Translations under genes and position numbers: made by a program
The notes under the pieces: model-generated
Told to the model about the DNA's origin: nothing
Databases searched by the model: none
The model's input: only the letters and a program-made list of their open reading frames with translations
NCBI GenBank assembly: GCA_964446955.1
Contig: CAYUQJ010000008.1
Coordinates: forward strand, 1-64,000
Length of the DNA stretch: 64,000 nucleotides
From: Leptolinea sp964446955
Lineage (GTDB): Bacteria > Chloroflexota > Anaerolineae > Anaerolineales > Anaerolineaceae
Direction: 5' to 3'
Shown: positions 16,281 through 24,862 of the stretch, piece by piece
Layout of the letters: every line of letters begins with the position of its first letter
How positions within the stretch are numbered: position 1 is the stretch's first letter

Positions 16281-18083
16281 ATGTCCTCGCCAAACAAACG
16301 CATTTTCCGGCCTTTCCGCAGAATCGTTTTACCCGTGTTGGATGGTGAAATAACACCCGAATCGCTTAAAGCCGCGTTGCGTATTACAACTGACGTGCAA
16401 CTGGTTGGTCTGTTGACTGTTCCCCCGGGAACGTCGGCCAGTGAAAAAACCGAATCAGCACGGGCCCTTCGCCGGCATATTAATGAAATCGTTGAACAGA
16501 AATCACTGTATTTACCGCCGGAGTTGATCGTTTCAACACAACCCTGGAATGATCTGTGGAAAATGCTGTCACGCAAAAAAGGCGTTCTGCTCATGCTGGA
16601 ATATCCGGTTCATTGTTCCGGTCCCTGGAGTGTGACCGATGAACTACTGGATACCGTGCCCTGTGATCTTGCCATTCTGAAGGGTCCCTGGCCGGAGAAA
16701 AATCCTGCCATATTGGTCCCGGTTCGTGGCGGACCTTCCGCGGAGCTGGCGCTCCGTCTCGGGATGTCTTTGCCAAAAGCGGACCTGGATGTGGTCCATT
16801 TTTCATCAGGAAAAGATAAACACACAGAGGAACCATTCAAGGGTCTTGAAAAGATCCTTCCCACCCTGCCGGGGGTTAAGTTCCGGCGTGACCAATCGGA
16901 GAACGCCGTAGATTCGATCAATGAATTGGCAGCTCACAAAGATCTTTTGATTCTGGGAGCACCGGCGAGAGGTGTTCTAAGAAATTCTCCGGTAATCTCA
17001 CTTTTTTTGAATATTCCATGCCCGGCGTTTATTGTCCGCCGCAAAGGTCCATCGCCTCAAAGCTGGAGTGGAACAGAAGGAACCATGTCGGGCGTCAGCG
17101 CCATCAGTCTGCTGGTTGACCGGTGGTTTGCCGAAAACACCTACCATGCTTCCGAGTTCGATGACCTCGCGAAATTGGTGGAAAAGAAAGAACGACAGGG
17201 ATTAACCATCAGCCTGGCTTTACCCGCGTTGAATGAAGAAGAGACTGTGGGTACGGTAATTGGTACTATCAAGACCAGCCTGATGGACCAATACCATCTA
17301 TTGGATGAGATCGTGCTGATTGATTCGGCATCGAGCGATCGCACCCGCGAGATCGCCCGCGGGATGGATATCCCGGTTTACATCCACCAGGAATTGCTCC
17401 GAGACTACGGACCCCGGCGCGGGAAGGGAGAAGCGTTGTGGAAAAGCCTGCTGGTTACCCGGGGCGACATTGTTCTGTGGATCGATACGGATATTGTAAA
17501 TATTCACCCGCGCTTTGTGTATGGAATTATCGGCCCGCTATTGGATAACCCCAGGTTGCAGCTAGTAAAAGGTTTCTACCAGCGCCCGTTAAAAAGTGAA
17601 GAACGTTTGCAGGCAGCCGCCGGTGGCCGTGTGACAGAATTGACAGCCCGCCCGATGATCAATCTGTTTTACCCGGAATTATCCGGCATCATCCAGCCGC
17701 TGGCCGGCGAATATGGCGGCCGACGCAGCGCCCTTGAACAGATTTCGTTCTCATCGGGTTATGGCGTGGAAATTAGTATGCTGATTGAGATCTTTGAAAA
17801 ATATGGGATTGAAGGTATCGGGCAGGTGGATTTGCTGGAACGAATTCACCACAATCAATCACTGGAAGCGCTCAGCAAAATGTCTTTTGTCATCCTTCAG
17901 GCCATACTTAAACGACTCGAAAGACGATATGGGCGTTCATTATTGGAAGATGTCAACAAATCCATGAAGTTGATCCACTATGCCAATCAAAACTATTACC
18001 TGGAAGTGGAAGAATTGCCGGAGATGGATCGTCCCCCGATGGTAGAATTGCCGGAATACCGGTCTGCCCGGGGATTGAAATAA
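16281..18083 (+). CDS. glucosyl-3-phosphoglycerate synthase fused to universal-stress-like domains
   Basis: A 600-residue protein. Residues about 275-600 match glucosyl-3-phosphoglycerate synthase (GT81): LPALNEEETVGTVIG, the metal-binding WIDTDIVNIHPRF, VKGFYQRPL, GGRVTELTARP, and the QPLAGEYGGRR and GYGVEISMLI acceptor region. The enzyme transfers glucose from a nucleotide sugar to 3-phosphoglycerate. Residues 10-136 and 143-254 look like two universal-stress-protein folds (IVLPVLDG at the first strand, LVPVRGG at the second, ending CPAFIVRRKG). GpgS is usually about 320-400 residues, so the N-terminal half is an extra sensor-like unit. It is followed by the phosphatase gene after 37 bases. 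Confidence 0.88.
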   Translation: MSSPNKRIFRPFRRIVLPVLDGEITPESLKAALRITTDVQLVGLLTVPPGTSASEKTESARALRRHINEIVEQKSLYLPPELIVSTQPWNDLWKMLSRKKGVLLMLEYPVHCSGPWSVTDELLDTVPCDLAILKGPWPEKNPAILVPVRGGPSAELALRLGMSLPKADLDVVHFSSGKDKHTEEPFKGLEKILPTLPGVKFRRDQSENAVDSINELAAHKDLLILGAPARGVLRNSPVISLFLNIPCPAFIVRRKGPSPQSWSGTEGTMSGVSAISLLVDRWFAENTYHASEFDDLAKLVEKKERQGLTISLALPALNEEETVGTVIGTIKTSLMDQYHLLDEIVLIDSASSDRTREIARGMDIPVYIHQELLRDYGPRRGKGEALWKSLLVTRGDIVLWIDTDIVNIHPRFVYGIIGPLLDNPRLQLVKGFYQRPLKSEERLQAAAGGRVTELTARPMINLFYPELSGIIQPLAGEYGGRRSALEQISFSSGYGVEISMLIEIFEKYGIEGIGQVDLLERIHHNQSLEALSKMSFVILQAILKRLERRYGRSLLEDVNKSMKLIHYANQNYYLEVEELPEMDRPPMVELPEYRSARGLK

Positions 18084-18120
18084 CCCGGAGCCGGAAGATT
18101 TTAGAATTTCAGGATTATTG

Positions 18121-18690
18121 ATGGCAGAGATCTGGCTGATTCGCCACGGGCAAACAGATTGGAATGTGGAAGGCAGATTACAGGGACAGCGCGATGTTCC
18201 ATTGAACGCCACGGGCTTGTCCCAGGCGGTTGAAATGGCGGAAACCCTGCGCGGAAAAACCTTCAGCGCCCTCTATTCCAGTGATCTGATGCGGGCCCGT
18301 CAGACGGCTGAGATCATCGCGGATGTGGTTGGGCTGCCGATACGCTTTGACCGGCGTCTGCGAGAGATATCCCAGGGGGAAGTGGAAGGCATGTTGTTTT
18401 CCGATGTAATGCAGAAGTTTGAGAGTGCTCTTGCTGACCGAACCCGTAATCCGGTAAATTCACGGCTGCCCGGGGGGGAATCGGTTGCCGAGCTATGTGA
18501 GCGATTCAGGGATTGTGTGAATGAGATTTCTTGCGTGCATCATGGCAAGCCCGTACTTGTTGTCGCGCACGGATTGGCCATAGCCACCATAGTCTGCCAG
18601 GCGCGCGGTTATTCCATGGACAGTGTGTATTCCCATATCCAGGAAAACGCCACGGCGCAGGTTATTGAATGGAATCCATCCGGTTGCTGA
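18121..18690 (+). CDS. histidine phosphatase, likely glucosyl-3-phosphoglycerate phosphatase
   Basis: A 189-residue member of the histidine phosphatase superfamily. It has the catalytic LIRHGQTDWN at residues 5-14, SSDLMRARQTAE, an acid in EISQGEVEG, and the second His in VVAHGLAIA. GpgP of mycobacteria, which dephosphorylates glucosyl-3-phosphoglycerate to glucosylglycerate, belongs to this superfamily. The position directly after the GpgS domain gene supports that reaction. Other small phosphatases (cobalamin, phosphoserine) look alike, so the substrate is inferred from context. Confidence 0.8.
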   Translation: MAEIWLIRHGQTDWNVEGRLQGQRDVPLNATGLSQAVEMAETLRGKTFSALYSSDLMRARQTAEIIADVVGLPIRFDRRLREISQGEVEGMLFSDVMQKFESALADRTRNPVNSRLPGGESVAELCERFRDCVNEISCVHHGKPVLVVAHGLAIATIVCQARGYSMDSVYSHIQENATAQVIEWNPSGC

Positions 18691-18788
18691 CGGTGGAGCA
18701 GGCCGCGCAATTTATATCTTCATTTAAAAATTCTCTATAATAAACGCATATTCAGGGTTTCTTTTCATCTGTCGGGAAGGATAGAAAT

Positions 18789-20063
18789 ATGCCTCTGCGT
18801 AGCTGGAAACACCTGTTAAATATTGGTTTTATTTCCACCCGTTTAAAGGGAACAGATGGTGTTTCACTGGAAACTGAAAAATGGGCAGACGTTCTCGAGC
18901 GGGTGGGACACAAATGCTTTTATTTTGCCGGTGAATGTGACCGTCCTCCGGAAATTTCTCATGTGGTTCCGGAAGCCTTCTTCCACTATCCGGATAATGA
19001 CTATATCAACCGCGTTGTGTTTTCCCGATCGATCCGTCCGCCGGATATTACTCATCTGATCCATGAACATAAGAATCATCTAAAGAATGAGCTTTACCAG
19101 TTCATCAGCAAGTTTGATATTCAACTGCTTATCGCCGAAAACGTGCTGGCCATTCCCATACATCTCCCCCTGGGAATGGCGCTTACGGAGTTGATTGCGG
19201 AAACCGAATTACCTGTCATTGGTCATCACCATGATATGTTCTGGGAACGTAAGCGATTCTTGTCCAACTGTGTGTGGGATATTCTTAATGCCTGCTTTCC
19301 CCCGCATATGCCCAGCATCCGTCATGTGGTCATCAACTCATCCGCGTCCAACCAGCTGGCCTTGCGCACAGGAATATCCAGTACGCTGATCCCGAATGTC
19401 ATGGATTTCGACAATCCTCCGGCGCCGCCGGATGATTATTCCAGGCAGGTGAAAGCTGATCTTGGTCTGCTAAAGGGCGAGTTTTTGATCCTTCAACCAA
19501 CCCGCATCGTGCAGCGTAAAGGGATTGAACACGCCATTGAACTGGTTAGCCGATTGAATTTGGACGCCCGTTTGGTCATTTCTCACGCCTCTGGCGATGA
19601 GGGGTATGAATACGAACAGTTCATCCGCGAATTTGCCGAACGCATGAATGTGCCGGCATTGTTCATCGCCGATATCATAAAGGAGAAAAGAGGGAAAACA
19701 GATGATGGGCGTAACGTGTATACGCTCGAAGATGTTTACCCGCAGGCTGAACTGGTGACCTACCCGTCCGATTTTGAAGGGTTTGGCAACGCGTTTCTGG
19801 AAGCTATTTATTTCGGAAAACCGATCATGGTAAATAACTATTCCATATACAACTTTGATATTCGGCCCAAAGGATTCAAGGTTATCGAATTTGACGGCTA
19901 TGTGACCCAGGATACGGTTGCCATGGCACGGTCGGTGCTGCAAACACCATCGCTGGCTGCCGAGATGGCAGCCCATAATTATGAACTGGCGCGCAATCAT
20001 TTTTCCTACACCATGCTAGAACGGCGTCTGCATACCATCATCTCCGAGATATTCGGCGAATAA
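18789..20063 (+). CDS. GT4 glycosyltransferase, candidate mannosylglucosylglycerate synthase
   Basis: A 424-residue GT-B enzyme. The opening GFISTRLKGTDGVSLETEKW is the acceptor-side loop. The C-terminal domain has LQPTRIVQRKGIEHAIELV and the EX7E-type block PSDFEGFGNAFLEAIYFGKP. A second glycosyltransferase beside GpgS and GpgP is the arrangement used in Petrotoga and relatives to make mannosylglucosylglycerate, which makes that the leading hypothesis. GGAAGG precedes the ATG. A TATAAT-like hexamer occurs near 18736, so it may also have its own promoter. Donor identity (GDP-mannose or other) is not visible. Confidence 0.78.
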   Translation: MPLRSWKHLLNIGFISTRLKGTDGVSLETEKWADVLERVGHKCFYFAGECDRPPEISHVVPEAFFHYPDNDYINRVVFSRSIRPPDITHLIHEHKNHLKNELYQFISKFDIQLLIAENVLAIPIHLPLGMALTELIAETELPVIGHHHDMFWERKRFLSNCVWDILNACFPPHMPSIRHVVINSSASNQLALRTGISSTLIPNVMDFDNPPAPPDDYSRQVKADLGLLKGEFLILQPTRIVQRKGIEHAIELVSRLNLDARLVISHASGDEGYEYEQFIREFAERMNVPALFIADIIKEKRGKTDDGRNVYTLEDVYPQAELVTYPSDFEGFGNAFLEAIYFGKPIMVNNYSIYNFDIRPKGFKVIEFDGYVTQDTVAMARSVLQTPSLAAEMAAHNYELARNHFSYTMLERRLHTIISEIFGE

Positions 20064-20138
20064 AATCGATTTCCCCTTTTTTCTCCTCTGAATCCAAAAA
20101 AGCAAGGGATTTCTTGGATTCTCCATTAAAATAGGCCC

Positions 20139-22046
20139 ATGCCTTTACTGACAACTGACCGACTGGCCAAGTCTTTTGGCGCTGTCGATATCTTTGAAAA
20201 TATTTCCACCAGCGTGCCGGAAAAAGCCCGGATCGGATTGGTTGGACCCAACGGTGTCGGGAAAACCACGTTTTTACGTATTCTCGTGGGTGAAGAAGAT
20301 GCCAGCAGAGGCTCGGTATTCAGCGCGCGCGGGCTGCGCATGGGATATCTGCCACAGGAGTCGGACCTCAATGGGAGTCAGACTCTATGGAATGAATGTC
20401 TTAAACCTTTTGAACCGCTGTTGCGGCGGCAGAACGAATTACACCGCATGGAAGAAGAAATGAGCCGGGTCGACGCGCCGGATGATCTTCTGGAAATGTA
20501 CGGCCGATTGCAGCACGAATTTGAAATGGCCGGCGGATATGTATACGAAACCAGTATTCGGCAAACCCTGACCGGTCTGGGGTTCGCCCCTGAAGATGCT
20601 TCACGCCCGCTGCGTCAACTCTCTGGCGGACAACGGACACGCGCTTTACTCGCGCGCTTGCTGCTCAGCCAGCCGGACCTGCTTCTGTTGGATGAGCCAA
20701 CCAACCACCTGGATATTGGCGCGGTGGAATGGTTGGAGAATACCCTGAAAGATTTTCCCGGCGCAGTATTGGTCATTTCCCATGACCGCTACTTCCTGGA
20801 TCAGGTGGCAGATACCATCTGGGAGATGGATAACGGTTTCACTGTATACCACGGTAACTACTCAGCCTATCAACATCAGAGGGAAGCGCGGCGGGAGCGG
20901 TTGTTAAAGGAAGTGGAAGCCCAACAGGAGTTCATCCTCAAAGAACAGGAATATATCCGCCGCAATATGGCCGGTCAGAATACGCGGCAGGCCCAGGGGC
21001 GTTTGAAACGGCTTGAGCGGTTTATGCAGGATAAAAAGCTGGACCGTCCGGTGGTGAATGATACGCTGCGGTTAAACCTGTCCTCTTCCATGCGCTCGGG
21101 GGATCTGGTTATCCGGACAACAGAGCTTTCTGTCGGGTATTCTGATGATGGGATCGTCCTGTTTCATGTTCCCGATCTCACCCTGTTGCGCGGAGAATGT
21201 GCCGCCGTAATTGGTCCGAATGGCGCCGGAAAAACCACACTGTTGAAAACCCTGCTCGGACAGATCCCTCCGCTTAACGGTGAGGCTGTGATGGGCGCCA
21301 GCCTCAAAATTGGGTACTTTGCCCAGGCACACGAAGGTTTGGACCCCGAAAACACACTGATGCAGGAGATCAACAAAGCCGCGCCCAAAATGCTGGTGGG
21401 AGATGTGCGCGATTATCTGGCGAAATTCCTGTTTACAGGTGATGATGTTTTTAAACAGGTTTCTCTGCTTTCCGGTGGTGAACGCGGCCGTCTGGCACTG
21501 GCCTGCCTGGCACTCAGCGGCGCCAACCTTTTGCTGCTTGATGAACCAACCAATCACCTTGATCTGGCTTCGCAGGATGCTCTGCAATCTGTGTTGCAGG
21601 TATTCGATGGCACCATTCTGTTGGTCTCGCATGACCGGTATCTGATTGACGCGCTGGCCACCCAGATATGGGACGTGCTTCCCGATGATCGATCAATGAA
21701 AATATTTCCCGGAAGTTACAGCGAATATGTGGCTTTTCGCCGGCTTGAAAATGAAAATGAAGAGAAAGCCTCATTATCTGCATCCACACCGGTCCGGAAG
21801 GCAGAGGGAAAAAAGACAGGTACCCGGTCTGCCAATCGTCCCAGCCGGAAACAACAGGAAAATCTACGGAAACTGGAAGAGGAAATCTCACGTCTGGAAG
21901 CCGAATTGGAAACCATCGGCCGGCAGCTGGAAAATCCACCCGATGATCCGCAAATGGTGCATGACCTGGGGGTAGAGTTCAACCGGATCCAGCAAGAGCT
22001 GGATGGACTAATGGAAAAGTGGGAAACACTATCAACTGAGATGTGA
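20139..22046 (+). CDS. ABC-F family ATPase
   Basis: A 635-residue protein with two ABC domains and no membrane segments. The first has Walker A GPNGVGKTT (near 34-42), LSGGQRTRA and LLLLDEPTNHLD. The second has GPNGAGKTT, LSGGERGRL and LLLLDEPTNHLD. The domains are joined by the charged helical ABC-F linker, and a coiled-coil tail follows (about 555-635, with EEEISRLEAELETIGRQLE). ABC-F proteins act on the ribosome in translation or antibiotic protection. The coiled-coil tail resembles the Uup type. It is monocistronic. Confidence 0.92.
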   Translation: MPLLTTDRLAKSFGAVDIFENISTSVPEKARIGLVGPNGVGKTTFLRILVGEEDASRGSVFSARGLRMGYLPQESDLNGSQTLWNECLKPFEPLLRRQNELHRMEEEMSRVDAPDDLLEMYGRLQHEFEMAGGYVYETSIRQTLTGLGFAPEDASRPLRQLSGGQRTRALLARLLLSQPDLLLLDEPTNHLDIGAVEWLENTLKDFPGAVLVISHDRYFLDQVADTIWEMDNGFTVYHGNYSAYQHQREARRERLLKEVEAQQEFILKEQEYIRRNMAGQNTRQAQGRLKRLERFMQDKKLDRPVVNDTLRLNLSSSMRSGDLVIRTTELSVGYSDDGIVLFHVPDLTLLRGECAAVIGPNGAGKTTLLKTLLGQIPPLNGEAVMGASLKIGYFAQAHEGLDPENTLMQEINKAAPKMLVGDVRDYLAKFLFTGDDVFKQVSLLSGGERGRLALACLALSGANLLLLDEPTNHLDLASQDALQSVLQVFDGTILLVSHDRYLIDALATQIWDVLPDDRSMKIFPGSYSEYVAFRRLENENEEKASLSASTPVRKAEGKKTGTRSANRPSRKQQENLRKLEEEISRLEAELETIGRQLENPPDDPQMVHDLGVEFNRIQQELDGLMEKWETLSTEM

Positions 22047-22192
22047 CATTCATCTCTACCACCTTCTGAACAAATCCTCCTATAATCAACCAGAGAATAA
22101 TTGTTTCTTTGGTTCTTCTCATATGTTCAAACAAACAAAATACTATAATATAGAAATCATTCCTGTTCTTTTGAGATTCCGGAGGATTGAGG

Positions 22193-23167
22193 ATGGAGTA
22201 TCGCAAGCTTGGTTTTACTGACCTTAAGATGTCAGAAGTAGGGGTTGGCACCTGGATCATCGGGGGCGACCGCTGGGAATGGGGTTGGGGACCGACCGAT
22301 GACGAGGTATCCATTCGAACCATACATAAAGCACTGGATCAGGGGGTGAACTGGATTGACACGGCGGCCTGTTACGGGTTGGGACACGCAGAGGAAGTCG
22401 TTGCCCGTGCGATCAAAGACCGGCGTGACAATGTGATTGTAGCCACCAAATGCGGCCGTGGATGGAATGAGGAGACCGGCGAGGTCTTCGGTCGTTTGAA
22501 GAGTTGGAGCATCCGGCAGGAATGTGAAGACAGCCTGCGTCGTTTGCAGATAGATGTGATTGATCTGTGGCAGATACACTGGCCTAATCCGGAGGAGGAT
22601 GTGGAGGAAGCCTGGGGCGAGATGTCCCGTCTGGTACAGGAGGGCAAGGTGCGTTACATCGCTGTTTCAAATTTTAATGTTGAGCAGCTGAAACGCATCC
22701 AACCCATCCACCCGGTGGCATCCAACCAGCCGCCTTACAGTATGCTTCGCCGTGATGTGGAAGCCGAGCTGTTACCGTATTGCGCGGCAAACAACATTGG
22801 CGTGGTAGTTTACAGCCCGATCGAATCGGGTATGCTGGCGGGAAAGTTCAGTCATGAATACATGAACAGCCTGCCCGCTAATGACTGGCGCCGCACTAAA
22901 GGGGCGGCGATGTTCGATGAACCGGAGTTCAGCGTGAATCTCGAATTCATTGATAAATTGCGTCCAATTGCCGCGCGCAAAGGGTGTAATCTGTCGCAGT
23001 TGGCCATCGCCTGGGTGCTGCGTCGTCCCGAAGTGACGGCGGCTATTGCCGGCGCACGCAAACCTGAACAGATCGTCGAAACTACGATCGTCAACCACCT
23101 TAACGCAGACGAGATCAAAGAAATTGATGGTTATTTAAAAGAACGAGATACCAAATTAAAGAAATGA
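22193..23167 (+). CDS. aldo/keto reductase
   Basis: A 324-residue NAD(P)H-dependent aldo/keto reductase. It shows the catalytic tetrad region: the Asp in WIDTAACYG, a Lys in VIVATKCGRG and the His in WQIHWPNP. The C-terminal NADP site reads AAIAGARKPEQIVE. GGAGG stands eight bases before ATG 22193. It is followed after 22 bases by an FGGY kinase, so the pair probably processes one sugar or polyol, reduced or oxidised and then phosphorylated. Confidence 0.92.
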   Translation: MEYRKLGFTDLKMSEVGVGTWIIGGDRWEWGWGPTDDEVSIRTIHKALDQGVNWIDTAACYGLGHAEEVVARAIKDRRDNVIVATKCGRGWNEETGEVFGRLKSWSIRQECEDSLRRLQIDVIDLWQIHWPNPEEDVEEAWGEMSRLVQEGKVRYIAVSNFNVEQLKRIQPIHPVASNQPPYSMLRRDVEAELLPYCAANNIGVVVYSPIESGMLAGKFSHEYMNSLPANDWRRTKGAAMFDEPEFSVNLEFIDKLRPIAARKGCNLSQLAIAWVLRRPEVTAAIAGARKPEQIVETTIVNHLNADEIKEIDGYLKERDTKLKK

Positions 23168-23189
23168 TTATTTTTTAGGAGAAAATCTC

Positions 23190-24722
23190 ATGGCAAAAGG
23201 TTACTTACTCGGTATTGATATAGGCACGTATGAATCCAAAGGTGTACTCACCGACATGGAAGGCAAAGTTGTTTCCATTCAGGTCGTTCCCCACACCATC
23301 ATAATTCCCCGGCAGGGACTGGCGGAGCATGACCCTGAAAAAGTATGGTGGGGGGATTTCTGTGCCCTGACCCATAAGCTCATCGAAGTCACCGGCATTG
23401 ATCCCAAAGAGATCATGGGAGTTGGGGCCAGTGCCATTGGCGCCTGTGTTCTCCCTGTGGATAAGGATGCCAATCCGCTGCGGAATGGGATCCTATACGG
23501 TGTGGATACCCGTGCCTACGCAGAGATCAATGAATTGAATGATAAGATCGGCAAAGAGAAGATCTTCAACTTCAGCGGAATGGACCTGTGCACCCAGTCC
23601 ACGGGCCCCAAGATTCTATGGCTCAAGAAGAACGAACCGGAGGTGTACAAAAAGACTCACAAATTCCTTACCGCCTCCAGTTTCCTGGTAGCCCGATTGA
23701 CCGGTGAGTTCCGCATTGACCATATGACGGCTGGATTTACCATGCCGTTGTATGATCTCAAAAAGAACCGTTACAGCGATGAGTTGACAAAAGAGATCTG
23801 CGACATTGACAAACTCCCCGAACCCGGCTGGTGCCCGGATATTGCGGGCAAAGTGACAAAGAAAGCGGCCGCCGAGACTGGTCTGGCGGAAGGTACCCCG
23901 GTGATCGTGGGCGCGGTCGATGCGGTTTCCGAAGCGGTCTCCGTTGGTGTGACCAATCCTGGCCAGGTAATGATGATGTATGGTTCAACCATCATTGTTC
24001 TGCTGGTACTTGACAAACCCGTTACAGATACCCAGCTATGGTGCAATCCGTATATTCTTCCCGGCACGTACTGCTCCATTGCCGGTATGGCCACCAGCGG
24101 TTCTGTCACCCGTTGGTTCCGCGATCAGGCAGCCAAAGACCTGGTAGCTGCCGAAGCCGCCGGCGGTTCGAACGCCTATGGCGAGCTGGTAAAGGAAGCC
24201 CTGGATATTGGCCCTGGTGCTGAAGGTTTGCTTCTTCTGCCGTATTTCAGCGGAGAACGCACCCCCATCAATGACCCGCGCGCCCGCGGTATGTACTTTG
24301 GTTTGACACTCTCCCATACCCGCGGGCATTTGTTCCGCGCCGCTGTGGAAGGTATTGGTCACAGTATTCGCCATAACTTTGACTTTATGCGCGGCCTGAA
24401 CGCGAAGATCACCGAGGTTGTGGCGGTCGGCGGCGGCACCAAGAATCCCATCTGGCTGCAGGCTACCAGTGATATTTGCAAGATTGCCCAGCAGGTCCCG
24501 GCCATCACCTTCGGCGCGTCATACGGCGACGCTTTCATGGCTGGCCTCGGTGTGGGCGCCTTTAAGTCCGCCCAGGATGTCAAAGGCTGGATGAAGGATA
24601 TCCGCACCGTGGAACCCAACCCGGCAACCTATGAAGTCTATGATAAATATCACACCGTCTACAAGGAACTCTACAAACGCAATGCCGACCTGATGCACGA
24701 TGTATATGATCTGGTAGGATAA
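23190..24722 (+). CDS. FGGY-family carbohydrate kinase
   Basis: A 510-residue sugar kinase of the FGGY family (xylulokinase/glycerol kinase fold). The N-terminal phosphate loop is GIDIGTYESKGVLTD. The FGGY C-terminal signature region includes GLLLLPYFSGERTPINDP, and the adenosine motif is AVGGGTKNPIWLQATSDI. It is co-directional with the aldo/keto reductase (22-bp gap) and is followed by an intrinsic terminator at 24750. Substrate is undetermined. Confidence 0.92.
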   Translation: MAKGYLLGIDIGTYESKGVLTDMEGKVVSIQVVPHTIIIPRQGLAEHDPEKVWWGDFCALTHKLIEVTGIDPKEIMGVGASAIGACVLPVDKDANPLRNGILYGVDTRAYAEINELNDKIGKEKIFNFSGMDLCTQSTGPKILWLKKNEPEVYKKTHKFLTASSFLVARLTGEFRIDHMTAGFTMPLYDLKKNRYSDELTKEICDIDKLPEPGWCPDIAGKVTKKAAAETGLAEGTPVIVGAVDAVSEAVSVGVTNPGQVMMMYGSTIIVLLVLDKPVTDTQLWCNPYILPGTYCSIAGMATSGSVTRWFRDQAAKDLVAAEAAGGSNAYGELVKEALDIGPGAEGLLLLPYFSGERTPINDPRARGMYFGLTLSHTRGHLFRAAVEGIGHSIRHNFDFMRGLNAKITEVVAVGGGTKNPIWLQATSDICKIAQQVPAITFGASYGDAFMAGLGVGAFKSAQDVKGWMKDIRTVEPNPATYEVYDKYHTVYKELYKRNADLMHDVYDLVG

Positions 24723-24749
24723 CTTTAGATCATTCCACGCTATGACTGA

Positions 24750-24781
24750 GCCTGTCTCATCTTCTTGAGGCAGGCTTTTTT
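24750..24781 (+). terminator. intrinsic terminator after FGGY kinase
   Basis: GCCTGTCTCA (24750-24759) pairs with TGAGGCAGGC (24766-24775), with one G-U pair and a 6-base loop, followed by TTTTTT. It ends the aldo/keto reductase-kinase operon. Confidence 0.9.
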
Positions 24782-24862
24782 CTTGTAGTCCGTGGTGGAA
24801 ATTCAATTGTTGCTATCAGGCGGTTTTCAACCGCGGATAATTGTCAGCAGCCATTATGGTGG

